This document shows, one piece after another, positions 46,846-58,606 of a stretch of 64,000 nucleotides of DNA; position 1 is the stretch's first letter; the number at the start of each line of letters is the position of its first letter. The stretch lies in NCBI RefSeq assembly GCF_023091745.1, contig NC_068935.1, positions 4,541,001-4,605,000 on the forward strand. The letters run 5' to 3'. The stretch is from Budorcas taxicolor (taxonomy: Eukaryota; Chordata; Mammalia; Artiodactyla; Bovidae). The notes under the pieces were generated by a model that saw nothing but the letters and a program-made list of their open reading frames with translations, was not told where the DNA came from and searched no databases. The position numbers and the translations under genes were made by a program.

Positions 46846-47555
46846 TAGGAAGTCAACTACATTTTTCTTTTTCACATAAGTGGTATTACCATCAACATTT
46901 CTCTTACAGATTTATGACTGTACCTGCAGGACAGTAAAACTTTAGTGTTTTATACAAGAGTTATCTTGTTTGCTCTCATGGCAGTTAGTAGTTAAGTAGA
47001 AGTGTCAGTAAGAACGCAAAAAAGACCCTAACATATCTGCTTTTTATGAAATATCACTATATGTAAAATCAAATCTTCTCCTTTTCAAAGAATGGCTCTA
47101 TCTCTATGCCCAATTGTCTTCACAGGGGACAATTCCTCCTCACTCCTACTATACTCATACACAGATTCACCTGAAAAAATATGTATAGAGGTGGGAAGCA
47201 GATAATTCATGTCTATACAAATACTATGGAAGTGGGCAGATTCATTCAAGTTTCTATGACTCATATCTTAGGGCCTAGAGTCACTAGTTTTATTACTACA
47301 AAGCAGAAGGATGACTCCTTCTCTTCAACTCTTGTGATTAGTCTTGTACCCATTTTGCTAAGAATGGTTCAGCTATCATCAACTGTAAACATCACAGTTT
47401 CAGGGTGCATAGTATACATAGCAAATGCTGGGGTAGATTGCCAAAATTGTAACATCCCTCATCTCAAGCTGCTCTGTCTTAGAAATGCAACTAAACACAA
47501 CTAGAGTGGTTGTTGACACTCCTGTCATTCCCATATCATTACTCTCATATAAGTT
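46846..47555. other. No recognised gene or repeat
   Basis: Non-coding sequence. The 107-codon open frame at 47181-47504 has no domain I recognise and no supporting context. Confidence 0.4.
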
Positions 47556-47720
47556 CAATCTTTTGTAATTGAAGTATAGTTGATGGACAATATTATATAA
47601 GTTACAGATGTACAATTATGTGATTCACAATTTTTAAAGGTTACTCCATGTATAATTATTGCAAAATATAAGGATATATTATACAGTATATCCTTATAGC
47701 TTATTTTATGCCTAATTTAT

Positions 47721-47855
47721 GGAGAAGGAAATGGCAACCCACTCCAGTGTTCTTGCCTGGAGAATCCCAGGGACAGAAGAGCCTGGTGGGCTGCTATCTA
47801 TGGGGTTGCACAGAGTTGGACACGACTGAAGCGACTTACCAGCAGCAGCAGCAGA
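47721..47855 (+). mobile_element. BovA monomer SINE with target-site duplication
   Basis: Single BovA unit with a (CAG)n tail. The 13-base repeat ATGCCTAATTTAT lies at 47708-47720 and 47856-47868. Confidence 0.95.
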
Positions 47856-47990
47856 ATGCCTAATTTATAATCTTCTTAATCCCCCACCTCTATACCTCCC
47901 CTCCGTCCACCCACCCTCACTGGTAACAACTAGTTTATTCCCTATATCTGTGAGTCTTTTTTTTACTATATTGACTAGTTTGTTGCATTT

Positions 47991-48067
47991 TTTTATTTTA
48001 ATTTTTTATTTTACTTTATTTTACTTTACAATACTGTATTGGTTTTGCCATACATCAACATGAATCT
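47991..48067 (-). mobile_element. Young L1 3' tail, antisense
   Basis: 'actttacaatactgtattgg' and 'ttttgccatacatcaacatg' are the reverse complement of the bovine L1 3' end. T/A-rich sequence comes before it. Confidence 0.82.
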
Positions 48068-48165
48068 TAGATTCCACATATAAGTGATATCATACAGTAT
48101 TTGTCTTTTTCTAATTTCACTTAGCATAATGCCCTCCAAGGTCATCCATGTTGTTACAAATGTCA

Positions 48166-48290
48166 ACAACAACCTAAATATCCATCAACAGATAAATGGA
48201 TAAAGAAGATGTGATACACACAGACACACACACACAGACACACAGACACACACACACACACACACACACTGGAATACTACTCAGCCATAA
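48166..48290 (+). repeat. (CA)n microsatellite inside an L1 ORF2 fragment
   Basis: L1 text ('aacctaaatatccatcaaca', 'ggaatactactcagccataa') flanks a CA-rich run at about 48213-48269 with some CAGA units. The run arose within the L1 sequence. Confidence 0.85.
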
Positions 48291-48480
48291 TAAATAGTTC
48301 AGTCTTTATCGAGAGCCTGCTATGAGCATGGTCCTGGGCTAGACAGAGGATTATAAAGAAGTCTGAGACAAGATGCCTGGCCTCAGGAAACTTCACATCT
48401 AGTTGACTGGAAGAGGAGACAATACTCTGAGTAATATGTAGCAGTAGAAGGCTTAAATCACAGCAGAAAGTCACAGTATA
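48291..48480 (+). mobile_element. Ancient interspersed repeat piece
   Basis: 'gagagcctgctatgagcatg' and 'gatgcctggcctcaggaaac' match the same ancient repeat family as near 11.4 kb and 31.9 kb. Confidence 0.45.
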
Positions 48481-49189
48481 TGTGAAATCTCAAGCTCAGT
48501 GTAACAGCCAGTAGTAAGAGCTATACACCCTGCACCCTCTCACTAACAGAAAAGCAACCAGTCTTCCCTTACATGGCCTTTCACAGAAGAAGGACACTCA
48601 GTAGGAAATCAGGAGATGTACCGTATGACAAATGCAAACACTTCCTTCACTTTTCAAATATCACAGAAAAAATATTCCTCCCTCACTTAAAGAAAAAATA
48701 TCCAAGTGCCTTTTCAAGTAGTGTCCACACTGTACACCCTGTTCTTGAATTTTGAAAGCATTCCTAACATAATTTAACAATGGATAATAATTTGTGAGTC
48801 AATCCTGATACTGTTACAGAGGAAACTACTTAAGCCCTGAGAGAAATAAACAAGAAAAGGGGTTTGAGAAGCCAGAGGAAAAGTTCTCATATTTCAGATC
48901 TCTCCTATCTTTCTCATCCAACGTAAAATCCTCCTACTTAAAAAAGAGCTTGGGTCTGCCAGTTGGTGGCCTAACCTTAGGCCAAGCTTAATTAATTAGC
49001 GGCCTTCTCTAACTATCATCTGGCCTCATTTGCCTAGGCTGTAACCACAGCTCAGTACATTACTGAAGTGGAGACTCCAACCAAGATCGTTTTGGTCCAC
49101 TGAGCTGCAGTGACTCAACAGCTGATGCGATCTACCTCTTCTTTCCACTGTGCCCCAAACCACATTGCTCCTACCAACTTTAACTTCCC
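48481..49189. other. No recognised gene or repeat
   Basis: Non-coding sequence; nothing I can assign. Confidence 0.4.
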
Positions 49190-49613
49190 AGGCTCAGATC
49201 AGTATTTCTCAAAGTGTGATTTGCAGACTAGCGCACTATATGTAACTGTGGTGTTTGTAAAACTGCCAATTCTAGCATCCTGTTCTCAGAGATTCTGATT
49301 AAGTAGTTAGAGGATAGGGGTTGAGAATACGCATTTTAATATCTTTCCCTTTGTGAAACTTGTGCTCACTAAATTGATGATGCTAATACAACTAGGGAAT
49401 GGGACATGAAACCGGTAGGCCCCAGCTAGTGTTGTCAAAGGCCACGATGGGAAATAATTTAATTTTCTGATAACACATTTCATGTAAATGAAGATCACTC
49501 AGGAAGCTTGTAAAACATACATAGCTCTGGGTCCTACCTCCCAAACCAAAGGAATTATAACCACAAGATGGGCCTGGGCATCTGTATGTTTAAAGGGCTC
49601 CACTAGGTTATTC
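49190..49613 (+). mobile_element. MER5A-like DNA transposon remnants
   Basis: 'cagtatttctcaaagtgtga' and 'gagattctgattaagtagtt' form one MER5-type piece. 'atcactcaggaagcttgtaa' and 'ggcctgggcatctgtatgtt' form a second. The second is interrupted by the BovB at 49614 and appears to resume at 50551-50585. Confidence 0.6.
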
Positions 49614-50538
49614 CCTGGTTCCAAATAGGGAAAGGAGTATGTCAAGGCTGTTTATTGTCACCCTGCTTATTTAACTTACATGCAGAGTACATCATGAGAA
49701 ACGCTGGGCTGGAAGAAACACAAGCTGGAATCAAGATTGCTGGAAGAAATATCCTCAGATATGCAGATGACACCACCCTTATGGCAGAAAGTAAAGAACT
49801 AAAGAGCCTCTTGATGAAAGTGAAAGAGGAGAGTGAAAATGTTGGCTTAAAGCTCAACATTCAGAAAATGAAGATCATGGCATCTGGTCCCATCACTTCA
49901 TGGAAAATAGATGGGGAAACAGTAGAAACAGTGTCAGACTTTATTTTGGGGAGCTCCAAAATCACTGCAGATGGTGACTGCAGCCATGAAATCAAAAGAC
50001 ACTTACTCCTTGGAAGACAAGTTAATGACCAACCTAGACAGCATATTAAAAAGCAGAGACATTACTTTGCCAACAAATGTCCATCCACTCAAAGCTATGG
50101 TTTTTCCAGTAGTGCTGTATGGATGTGAGAGTTGGACTATAAAGAAAGCTGAGTGCTGAAGAATTGATGCTTTTGAACTGTGGTGTTGGAGAAGACTATT
50201 CAGAGTCCCTTGGACTACAAGGAGATCCAACCAGTCCATCCTAAAGGAGATCAGTCCTGAGAGTTCATTGGAAGGACTGATGTTGAAGCTGAAACTCCAA
50301 TACTTTGGCCACCTGATGCAAAGAACTGACTCCTTAGAAAAGACCCTGATGTTGGGAAAGATTGAAGGTGGGAAGAGAAGGGGATGACAGAGGATGAGAT
50401 GTTTGGATGGCATCGCTAACTCAATTGACATGAGTTTGAGTAAACTCCAGGAGTTCGTGATGGACAGGGAGGCCTGGCGTCCTGCAGTCCATGGGGTTGC
50501 AAAGAGTCAGGCACAACTGAGTGACTGAACTGAACTGA
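49614..50538 (+). mobile_element. 5'-truncated BovB with 12-base target-site duplication
   Basis: The copy runs from the RT region ('ttccaaatagggaaaggagt') through YADD (49761-49772) to CTGAACTGAACTGA. The repeat ACTAGGTTATTC lies at 49602-49613 and 50539-50550. The RT region is open to 50128 in one frame, in which a single-base addition near 50024 shifts the C-terminal part. Confidence 0.95.
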
Positions 50539-50642
50539 ACTAGGTTATTCAGACGTATTTTGTCAATGAGATTCACTGCACTAGATCAATTACTTCAAGG
50601 TATGCAGCAGCTAGCAGAGTGAAAGAGGTTACTTACAGAAGA

Positions 50643-50850
50643 CCAAGGGGATCTTCCAGGTGGTGCTAGTGGTAAACAACATGCCTGCCAGTGCAAGAGA
50701 CATGGGTTTGATCCCTGGGTAAGGAAGATCCCCTGGAGGAGGGCATGCCAACCCACTCCAGTATTCTTGTCTAGGAAATCCCATGGATAGAGGAGCCTGG
50801 CAGGCTGCAGTCCACGGCGCTCTCAAGTCAGACACGACTGAAGCGATTTA
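50643..50850 (+). mobile_element. Bov-tA SINE
   Basis: The head 'ggggatcttccaggtggtgc', 'gggtttgatccctgggtaag' and the BovB-like tail 'cagacacgactgaagcgatt' give a full sense copy. Confidence 0.9.
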
Positions 50851-51791
50851 GCATACATGCATACACAGAAAACCCAGGCACCCATTCCTCATTATTGGAA
50901 TCTACATGTTTTAAGGACAAAGCTACACATATTTTTTTAAATGCTTAAGGGATAGTTTACTCTAGATGTGGTTGCATTAAGCACTGTGGGCTTTGGGGAT
51001 GGAGGGAGGCAAACTTTTGCAATACTATTAAAGAAAGGAGGGAACTAAAAGATATCACAATGAGAGGCAGGTGATGACAGGTCCTGAGATAGGGAAGTGT
51101 TTCTGCATCTGACCTCACCCCCTTTCTATTCACAGCAAATCACCCTCCCACCTCACATCAATGAGGGCTGAGGTCTAAGGCACTCTTAAGGAAGAAGCAA
51201 GTACCCACATGGAGAAAGTAGGGTTCTGTCCTCAGCTATTTGAGCTAGTCCTATCAGTTCTGTAAAAATTGGCAGAATATCCTCTCCCTAGCTGGAGGAG
51301 CAAAATAGGACACCATGAATCAACACAGAGCCAGCTCATTTTGCCACCTGTATTCTCATACCATCTGCTGTTACTCTGTGCTCATCAGCTGGAGTAACCC
51401 ACGTAGGCAGGCAGGTGCCATGCTCACCTGAAAACAGAGAATTCTTCATTCCATCCTACTTCCTATAGCATATGACTGTTTGTTAATTCCCCCTCTCTTT
51501 TCCTCTGGGACTGGAAGGGTGTCTCAGGGGTAGAAGACAATCATATAGAAGAGTGAAACTAATCTCAATCGACTACTGAGAGTCACGATCCTTAACACAG
51601 GGTCCTAGAGTCTAACTGAAAAGGATCTCAGGGCTAAAACGAAACATATAAGAACTCTTCCCACAGAGACTATTTCACTCTACCTCCTGGGATACATCAT
51701 ATTCTATTTCCAGGATTCAGAGCAGCAAACTCTTTTCAAATGTCCACATCACCTCCTGGACATCATATAAAAACCACACTAGCATCTCTAA
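50851..51791. other. No recognised gene or repeat
   Basis: Non-coding sequence of moderate GC content. No named repeat or domain seen. Confidence 0.4.
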
Positions 51792-52800
51792 TGTCAACTG
51801 AAAAAAATGCACAACCTAAAAGTTGAGAAATATGTGTTATTGGGTAGATTTTCTGAGAACTTAGGCCCAGAAGACAGACTCTCAGATATCTCTGTGGCAC
51901 TGCTCCAACAAGGTAAGGGAGGAGTCAGGACATATAGGAGTTTGGCAAGAAAAACCAGGTAGTCAGGGCATCAAAAGATTACTGTGAATTAAAGAAAACC
52001 AGACATCTTGTTAATGAATTTAGCAGGTTTCTAGGTATGGGAAGATGCAAGAGTCTGGGCTCATTGAAATCATTCCTTTCATATGCACCTTAACTATCAA
52101 GGGCCAGTATCCTGATCTTCTCTAGCCTGAATCCCCTCTGGGTGCACAGCCAGGTTTGCTGCAGTGACTGCTGGCTTGATGATGGCAACATCCTTTGTTT
52201 ACTGATCTGGCAGTGACATTTTTCATCCACGTTAACATTGCATACCAAAAACTAAACCCATCTCCTCCAAACCAATTTCTGGTAATGTTGCCGAGAAGAA
52301 CTGATTCTGACTCCCTGATGGAAATGTTTCTTTGACTTGGTTTTTGTTGCTATTCTTACCATAATCATACATAATGGCCTGCCTCAAAGGACCCTGCTCC
52401 TCTGCCTGTTAAAGTGCCTTTGTTCAGCTCGCAGAGAGATAATATGACCCTGCCCACCTGTGACTGGCTACAAAAAAGAAAAGATTAACACACTCCTTCC
52501 AAACACTGGCCCTTCCTAGAGATGTTTTGCAAGACTGAAGACTTTTTTCACTTTACTTCCTCACTGCCTCTCTCTCTATTCTGCCTTTTGACTTTAGTTC
52601 TTCTTTGCTTCTTTCTCTCTGGCTCTATAAAATAACTTGGCATTCAGACCCCAACAAGATGGTTTCTTTGAGATATTAGTCTGCCACCTTCTCAGTTAGC
52701 TGGCTTTCTGAATAAAGTTGTATTCCTTGCCTCAACATCTCATCTCTCAGATTCACTGGCCTGTTATGTGGTAAGCAGAGTGAGCTTGGACTTAGTAACA
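51792..52800 (+). mobile_element. LTR-like unit of about 1 kb (probable solo LTR)
   Basis: It starts TGTCAAC and ends GGACTTAGTAACA. Near the end it has a TATA box (CTATAAAAT, about 52625-52633) and an AATAAA at 52711, about 85 bases apart, the usual U3-R-U5 order of a retroviral LTR. After the signal comes U5-like text 'cctcaacatctcatctctca'. Flanking short repeats are not convincing and no retroviral interior adjoins it. I recognise the sequence type from ruminant DNA but cannot name the family. Confidence 0.6.
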
Positions 52801-53009
52801 GTAATACCATTATCATTCTCTCAATTAGAAACTTACAGGTTGTCTTCAGTTTCTCCCTTGACTTTATTTTCTTCCTTCAGTCAAGACTTTGGACCATTAC
52901 TGATCCAAGCAGTAATAACTAGGACACTGCAAAAGAGAGAGGAAGGGATGTTCAGGAGATAGTTGATAGGACTCATGCCTTAGAATGCACAATAGCAACA
53001 GTATCCTTC

Positions 53010-53600
53010 ATATCTTCACTACCTGGCTTCCAGTTCCTGTTCTCCTAATGCTTCCCACTACAAACTTGTTTCTCCCCTGTCCCAGAAACCCTCAGTTGCT
53101 CCTCAATCTTATCTTCACCCCTCTTCCTGCAATAAAAAATGCTTTTTTAGTTTTCTCCCAAGTACTCCTCTACTTGTAACTTGAACTTTAGCCAAATCAT
53201 ACAGGAACATCGCTCAGTCGTGTCCGACTCTTTGCAACCCCATGGACTGTAGCCTACCGGGCTCCTCTGTCCACGGGATTTTCCAGGCAGTAGTACTGGA
53301 GTGGATTGCCATTTCCTTCTCCAGCGGATCTTCCTGACCCAGGGATCGAACCCGGGTCTCCCACATTGTAGAGACGCTTTACCGTCTGAGCCACCAGGGA
53401 AGTCCAAATCATACCATTCCTTATTTCCTGAACACATCTCTTGCTTACCTTGCTCAAAGTTTTTTTACCAATGCCCTTCCTATTGTTTGAAAATTTATTT
53501 CCCCTCCACCTGTTAAACCCTTATTCAGACATCAGGGTCCAGCTCCAAGGCTACCTCCTCCAGCCCCTAATTGAAACCATTCTTTCCTTCTCTAAAGTAA
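53010..53600 (-). mobile_element. L2 LINE remnant, split by a Bov-tA
   Basis: 'tcccactacaaacttgtttc' lies before the SINE. After it, 'atcataccattccttatttc' and 'cagacatcagggtccagctc' read as antisense L2 3' region. Confidence 0.5.
53203..53403 (-). mobile_element. Bov-tA SINE with target-site duplication
   Basis: Full antisense copy. The 11-base repeat CCAAATCATAC lies at 53192-53202 and 53404-53414. Confidence 0.95.
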
Positions 53601-53616
53601 GAAACATGTATTTCTT

Positions 53617-53761
53617 TTTTTTTTTAATTTTTATTTTTACTTTATTTTACTTTACAATACTGTATTGGTTTTGCCATACATTGACATGAATCCACAACTG
53701 GTGTACATGCGTTCCCAAACATGAACCTCCCTCCCACCTCCCTCCCCATAACATCTCTCTG
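53617..53761 (-). mobile_element. Young L1 3' tail, antisense, with target-site duplication
   Basis: T-rich start, then 'actttacaatactgtattgg' and 'catgaacctccctcccacct', the reverse complement of a bovine L1 3' end. The 14-base repeat AACATGTATTTCTT lies at 53603-53616 and 53762-53775. Confidence 0.93.
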
Positions 53762-53794
53762 AACATGTATTTCTTAATGTTGCTTTTCACCTTC

Positions 53795-54278
53795 TGTTAG
53801 GGGAAGCACACTGATTGAAATGGCCCACCCTGGCCAGGCACCATAGAAACCATTTGCATGAATTGTTTTATGACAGGAGATCCTGATAAGGAATATGGAA
53901 CTAATAAACCACCACCAACCAGAAGAGTTCGGGAAAGGTCTAAAGGAGACACCGTGTGTACATCCACTTCCCAGAATCCCTCTCGCTAGCATCCATCTTG
54001 GCTGAGAGATGGGTGCACCACTAGGAAAAACTCTGAATTAGAATGATTGGCCAAAGACCACCCAGAAACTAATCCCATCACCATAAAACCCGAGACTGTG
54101 AGCCACGCTGCAGAGCAGTTCTCCTGGGTTCCCTTACCCTACTGCTCTCCACCCGGGTGCCCTTTCCCAATAAAATCTCTTGCTTTGTCAGCACACGCGT
54201 CTCCTCGGACAATTCATTTCTGAGTGTTAGACAAGAGCCCAGTTTTGGGCCCTGGAAGGGGTCTGCCTTCCTGCAACA
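53795..54278 (+). mobile_element. Solo LTR of a bovine-type ERV1 (copy 2)
   Basis: 484 bp, the same length and ends as copy 1, with AATAAA at 54169. Four-base target-site duplications CTTC (53791-53794 and 54279-54282) fit gammaretrovirus-type integration. No interior sequence remains. Confidence 0.92.
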
Positions 54279-54282
54279 CTTC

Positions 54283-55149
54283 TGCCGTACACACCGTTCT
54301 CCCACCCAGGAATTGAAAAGCTTGTATATCCACCACAATTTCCAAGTAGTGCCTTTCCCATAGTAACTACTTTAAAATTGTGTTAAATGGGTTTTTCCTT
54401 TTTCAACTTCTAGGGAAATTTCCATAGAAAGCTACTTTTATTAATAATAGAGCTTTCCTCCCAGCCCATGTCTTGATCTCTTTCTCTCCCTGCTTGTCTG
54501 TCTCTGTCCCCACCTCTAGCTCTGTCTATGCTGCGTTCTCAGTCTTTGTTTCTCTCTGGGTCTCCTCACCCCTCCCCTTCCTCTGTCTGGCACTGTCAGC
54601 CTGTCTTTCTGTCTCTTTTTTCAACTGGTCTTTCCCTTTTTACTGTTGATATGTGTTTAACGTTTTCCCTGCATTGTCTTCCTCTGTCTCTTCATTTCTG
54701 TTTTTCTGACACTATGCCCCCTCTAAACTGGAAGTCAATGTCTGAAGAGCTTTCAAAGCCTTGCTTAAACTGTAACTCAAAGTCAAGTGTTATTGGGTTT
54801 TTTCAAGTTGGAACTCAGAGAGAAGGCTAAAGTCTGAAAACCTTGTAAATCTGAGGCAAATCAACTTGCCAGGGACAGGTGACATCAGTGTCTATGGAAA
54901 AGGGTTTGAATAGAAATTTTCAGACATTCTGAATGCCTAATTTACATGATAAGGCATAAAGATATAAAAGGTGACCCACAACAGCTGATCACAATAATGC
55001 TAATTTCTCCAACTCTGGCTTCAAAGATAAGGACATGTTAGAAAGCAAACAAAAAGTTCTGGAAAATCATTGACCACTTTGGTACTTTGCCCAGGAGACT
55101 CTAAGGATTCATATATAAGAATAAGTGAACTGAAATGAAAGACACTTGA
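54283..55149. other. No recognised gene; pyrimidine-rich stretch
   Basis: Bases 54460-54720 are rich in CT with many TCTCTG/TCTGTC runs. Open frames through it (54528-54830) reflect this bias and are not supported as a gene. Confidence 0.45.
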
Positions 55150-55360
55150 AAATAAAAATGCCAATTTTTTTTCAGTGTCTACTGTGAGATAAATGTCTTG
55201 TACACATTAATTTATTGAATCCCCAAACATTTTATGGAGATGGAAACTAAGGTTGAAGGTGGTTAACTAACTTCATGATCATTCATCCTTAAGGAGAGGA
55301 GCTAGGATTTGAGCCCAAGTGTTGTCTAATTTCAAAGCCTGGGCTCCTAAGCTCTCCAGC
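55150..55360 (+). mobile_element. MIR remnant
   Basis: 'tttattgaatccccaaacat', 'tatggagatggaaactaagg' and 'gctaggatttgagcccaagt' follow the MIR consensus in sense. Confidence 0.75.
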
Positions 55361-55362
55361 TT

Positions 55363-55520
55363 TTCTCAAACTTGTCAGGTCTTAAGAATCCCCTGAGTGT
55401 TCATTAACCCTTCAGATTCCTTAACCCCACCCTACATTTACCAAATTCCAGGGCAAGGGCCTGTGAGTCCCTTTGTCTAACAAATGAGCCAGGTGATTCT
55501 TATCTTGGGAAAAAATGCAC
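55363..55520 (-). mobile_element. MER5A-like DNA transposon remnant
   Basis: 'ttaagaatcccctgagtgtt' and 'gagccaggtgattcttatct' fit a MER5-type hAT MITE directly after the MIR. Orientation is uncertain. Confidence 0.5.
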
Positions 55521-55945
55521 TCCACTAAATAGTTTCCCTAACCATAATGTTCTGGAGAGTTTCATTTCTCTAGTAGTTCCTAACACCTCTTGCCCCAGTC
55601 TCCTCCATTCGGTGCCTGTCCTTGTCTGTCCCCAGAAAATTAAAACCCTTAGATTCTTCATTTAATCATTCCTTTTGTGGATATCTGTTTTTGTTTTTTA
55701 AATTTTTTAAATTTCACCTGTCTTCAATCTATGGTTGGAATGTACATCCTGGTGACATCTGAATTTTCATCACAGTCAATAAGGAAGTGGAGCTTTCTGG
55801 ATAGAGTATGCTGTATTTATGTGCAGGGAGGGGAAATGAAGAAGTTGGAATCTTCCTGATACTCTTAAAATCAAACCATGTAGATGGCTGGCTATTTCAC
55901 CTTTTCGAAGCCCAGCCTTTACTGTAAAAATGAATTTCACTCTTT
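55521..55945. other. No recognised gene or repeat
   Basis: Non-coding sequence; nothing I can assign. Confidence 0.4.
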
Positions 55946-56064
55946 TTTAGTCTTTTGATTGCACCACACAGCATGTGGGATCTTAGTTCCCTGCTCAGGT
56001 ATCAAACCTGCACCCCCTGCATTGCCAGGATGAAGTCTTAGCCACTGGACCACCAGGGAAGTCT
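55946..56064 (-). mobile_element. CHR-type SINE fragment
   Basis: 'tttgattgcaccacacagca', 'gatcttagttccctgctcag' and 'actggaccaccagggaagtc' are antisense CHR text. Confidence 0.85.
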
Positions 56065-56139
56065 TGATTTCTCTTTTAATAAATAGAATGAACCTGATTA
56101 CTAACACCAAGAAAATGTGCAGGCTGAAAATACGAAGTA

Positions 56140-56350
56140 ACAGGACTTAATATGTATTGATTGTCAGGCCCTAAGCTCAATGATTTACATGAATTTTCTC
56201 ATTGCATACTCAATAAACTTGTGAAGTAGGTGCTTTAGTGACCTCCATTTTACAGATGATGAGAATGAGGCTCAGAAAAAATTGCTTGTTCAAGATCTAA
56301 GATTCCAACCTAGGTTTGTTTGACTGCAGTTTGTACCCTTAACTCTGCTG
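56140..56350 (+). mobile_element. MIR remnant
   Basis: 'atgaattttctcattgcata', 'tccattttacagatgatgag' and 'ctcagaaaaaattgcttgtt' closely follow the MIR consensus in sense. Confidence 0.85.
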
Positions 56351-57754
56351 CACAGACTCTAGTATAAATAGGTGAAAGGGAGGTTTAGGAAGTTCACTGA
56401 TTGTAGATCCCTAATAATATATGAAAGGACATTGTAGGATATTCAGGGTGTTTTAAAAAATATTTTGAGGTTATTGCTTTGTAATGAAAGTGCAAGGTAA
56501 TTCCACCAAAATATCCTTTGATATCTTGGAGAGTCACTGATTTGACCCAATAAGGCATTTCCTGTGTTCTTCTTAGGTTTATCAATAGCTAATTCCTTTA
56601 GTCAATTAGGGTACCATTAGGAGCAATTGTTTTAAATTCACTATGAATTCAGAACCCTTTTCCTGAAGTCTCATAACCCCAAATTTCTCAAATGTATAGA
56701 TTTTTAAAACATATTATAAAATATGTAAAAAATACATATCTTTCAAAATTCCCCTTTATGGTGGTCAAAGATTCCCCCAAAGTCAAGTGATAAGAGGAGG
56801 AAACATGAAGTATTCTTCATGAATTCTCCCTGATCCTGAAATTTTTCTTCCCTTCATGCAAAGAAGGACAATAGTGATATAGAATATAATTAAAATACGT
56901 CTCAACTGGAAGTACAAGAATTACATATATATATATAAAAGCAGCACGTCAATAATTCTTCTCATCTCATAAAGCCTTGCCAAAATTATATATTCTTAAA
57001 TAAAACCTAACAGCGTTCAAATATCTGAGTATTTATAATCTCCAAATTTAGAATCCTTTTCTTCTACCAAAACTCTACAAATAAGAATAAATCAGAACTT
57101 TTAAAAAATTTTCAGCTTTCAAAAATCAAGTAATCATCAAAATGGCTAAATTTACTGCATGAATCATTAACTGAGTTAAACAACTTCGTGACTTCACATA
57201 AGGGAAGAAGAAAACTATTTTTTACACAGGTCTGATGTTGAGTTTCTGCAAAATTGTTTTTAACAAAGCAATATACAAACTGCGTACAAATTTAATCAGT
57301 AAAAAATGACTGCCCCCTTTCCCCACGGTTCCATTACCAATAGGCAACCAATTCTGACTGTTTGGGGCTTTAGTTCTGTTAACTCATAACTGTTCTTCTG
57401 TTAACTCAAAATTAATGACACGTTTTGTTTTAAAAAGTCCCATATACCCATTATTCAGCTACACAAATTATGAACGTTTTGTCAAAGTTGCTTCATCCAG
57501 GACTTTTCTTTCTGCTTTTTCCCGAGAGTTTCTTATAATTTCAGGTTTTATCTCCTTAGCTAACCAGTCGGGGGGGCGGGGCAGGGGTCAAGTGTAACTT
57601 TCAGCCACAATATACAGCTCCTCTGTTTCTTGGTCAGTGCCTGCAAACTGTGCCTTTGCTCTGTTGTTTGCAAAGGAAACAATTTAGATTGCTGGGAACA
57701 CAAGGCGATAATGTAGAATTTGTAGCGTTGGGCCACCATTTTCCTAAGTGGCAT
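56351..57754. other. No recognised gene or repeat
   Basis: AT-rich, non-coding. A G-run, GGGGGGGCGGGGCAGGGG, occurs near 57570. Short open frames carry no domain. Confidence 0.4.
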
Positions 57755-57911
57755 TTATTAGTTTTATGTTTTTTACATAATTGGCATACAATGAATTGCA
57801 CACATTTCAAAGTGTACAATTTGCCAAGTTTCAAAATATGTATACACCTATGAAATCATCCCACAGTCAATGTAATGGACACAGCCCTTACCCCAAAATG
57901 TTTTCTTCTAT

Positions 57912-58122
57912 CCTCTGCGTCTCAGTCGCATCAAACTCTTTGCAACCCCACGGACTATAGCCTGCCAGGCCTCTCTGTCCATGGGATAGTCCAGGCAAGA
58001 ATTCTGGAGTGGGTTATCATTTCTCCCTCCAGGGGATCTTCCCGACCCAGGTAAGAACCCCTGTCTCCAGTATCTCTTGCACTGGCAACAGATTCTTTAC
58101 CACTGAGCCATCTGGGAAACCT
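57912..58122 (-). mobile_element. Bov-tA SINE
   Basis: From the tail 'gtctcagtcgcatcaaactc' to the head 'ccactgagccatctgggaaa'; antisense, full-length, inside the old L1. Confidence 0.92.
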
Positions 58123-58481
58123 GCCTCTTCCCATACCCTTTCCCCAAACTGGAAACCAGTAATCAGTTTTTGACGCTATAGTTGACATTTTCTAGAGTTC
58201 TAAATAAATGGAATCATATGGTATGTACTCTTTTTATCTGATTTCTTCCATGAAGTATAATTATTTTGAGATTTATCCATATTGTGTGAATCCATAGTTC
58301 TTTTATTTTGGTTGCTTTGAATAGCTATCTATTGAACAGATGAATATACAACTATTAGTTTATCCATTCACTTCTTGAAGGACATTTAGATTGTTTCCAG
58401 TTTTGACATAATACAAATAAAGCTGTAATGAACATTCATGTATAAGTCCTTGTATGATCACATGCTTTATTTTCCCTTGGG

Positions 58482-58563
58482 TAAATATATATATATATAT
58501 ATTATATATTATAATATATTATATAATAATAATATATTATATTAAATAATATATAATATAATA

Positions 58564-58604
<41 letters not shown>
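58482..58604. repeat. Long TA-rich microsatellite
   Basis: About 120 bases of almost pure A/T, made of (TA)n runs and TATAATATATTA-like blocks, ending in (TA)n just before the old L1 resumes. It lies where L1 text reads 'gggtaaatatat'. Confidence 0.92.

Positions 58605-58606
<2 letters not shown>

Larger units (their letters stand above)
47556..48165 (-). mobile_element. L1 3' UTR, antisense, with two nested insertions
   Basis: 'gtaattgaagtatagttgat' (47561), 'tagattccacatataagtga' and 'ggtcatccatgttgttacaa' trace one antisense L1 3' UTR. A BovA monomer (47721-47855) and a short young L1 tail (47991-48067) lie inside it. Confidence 0.75.

Noticed and set aside
19287..54278. A full provirus bounded by the two LTRs
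   Set aside because: They are 34 kb apart with no gag, pol or env between, and copy 2 has its own target-site duplication, so they are two solo LTRs.
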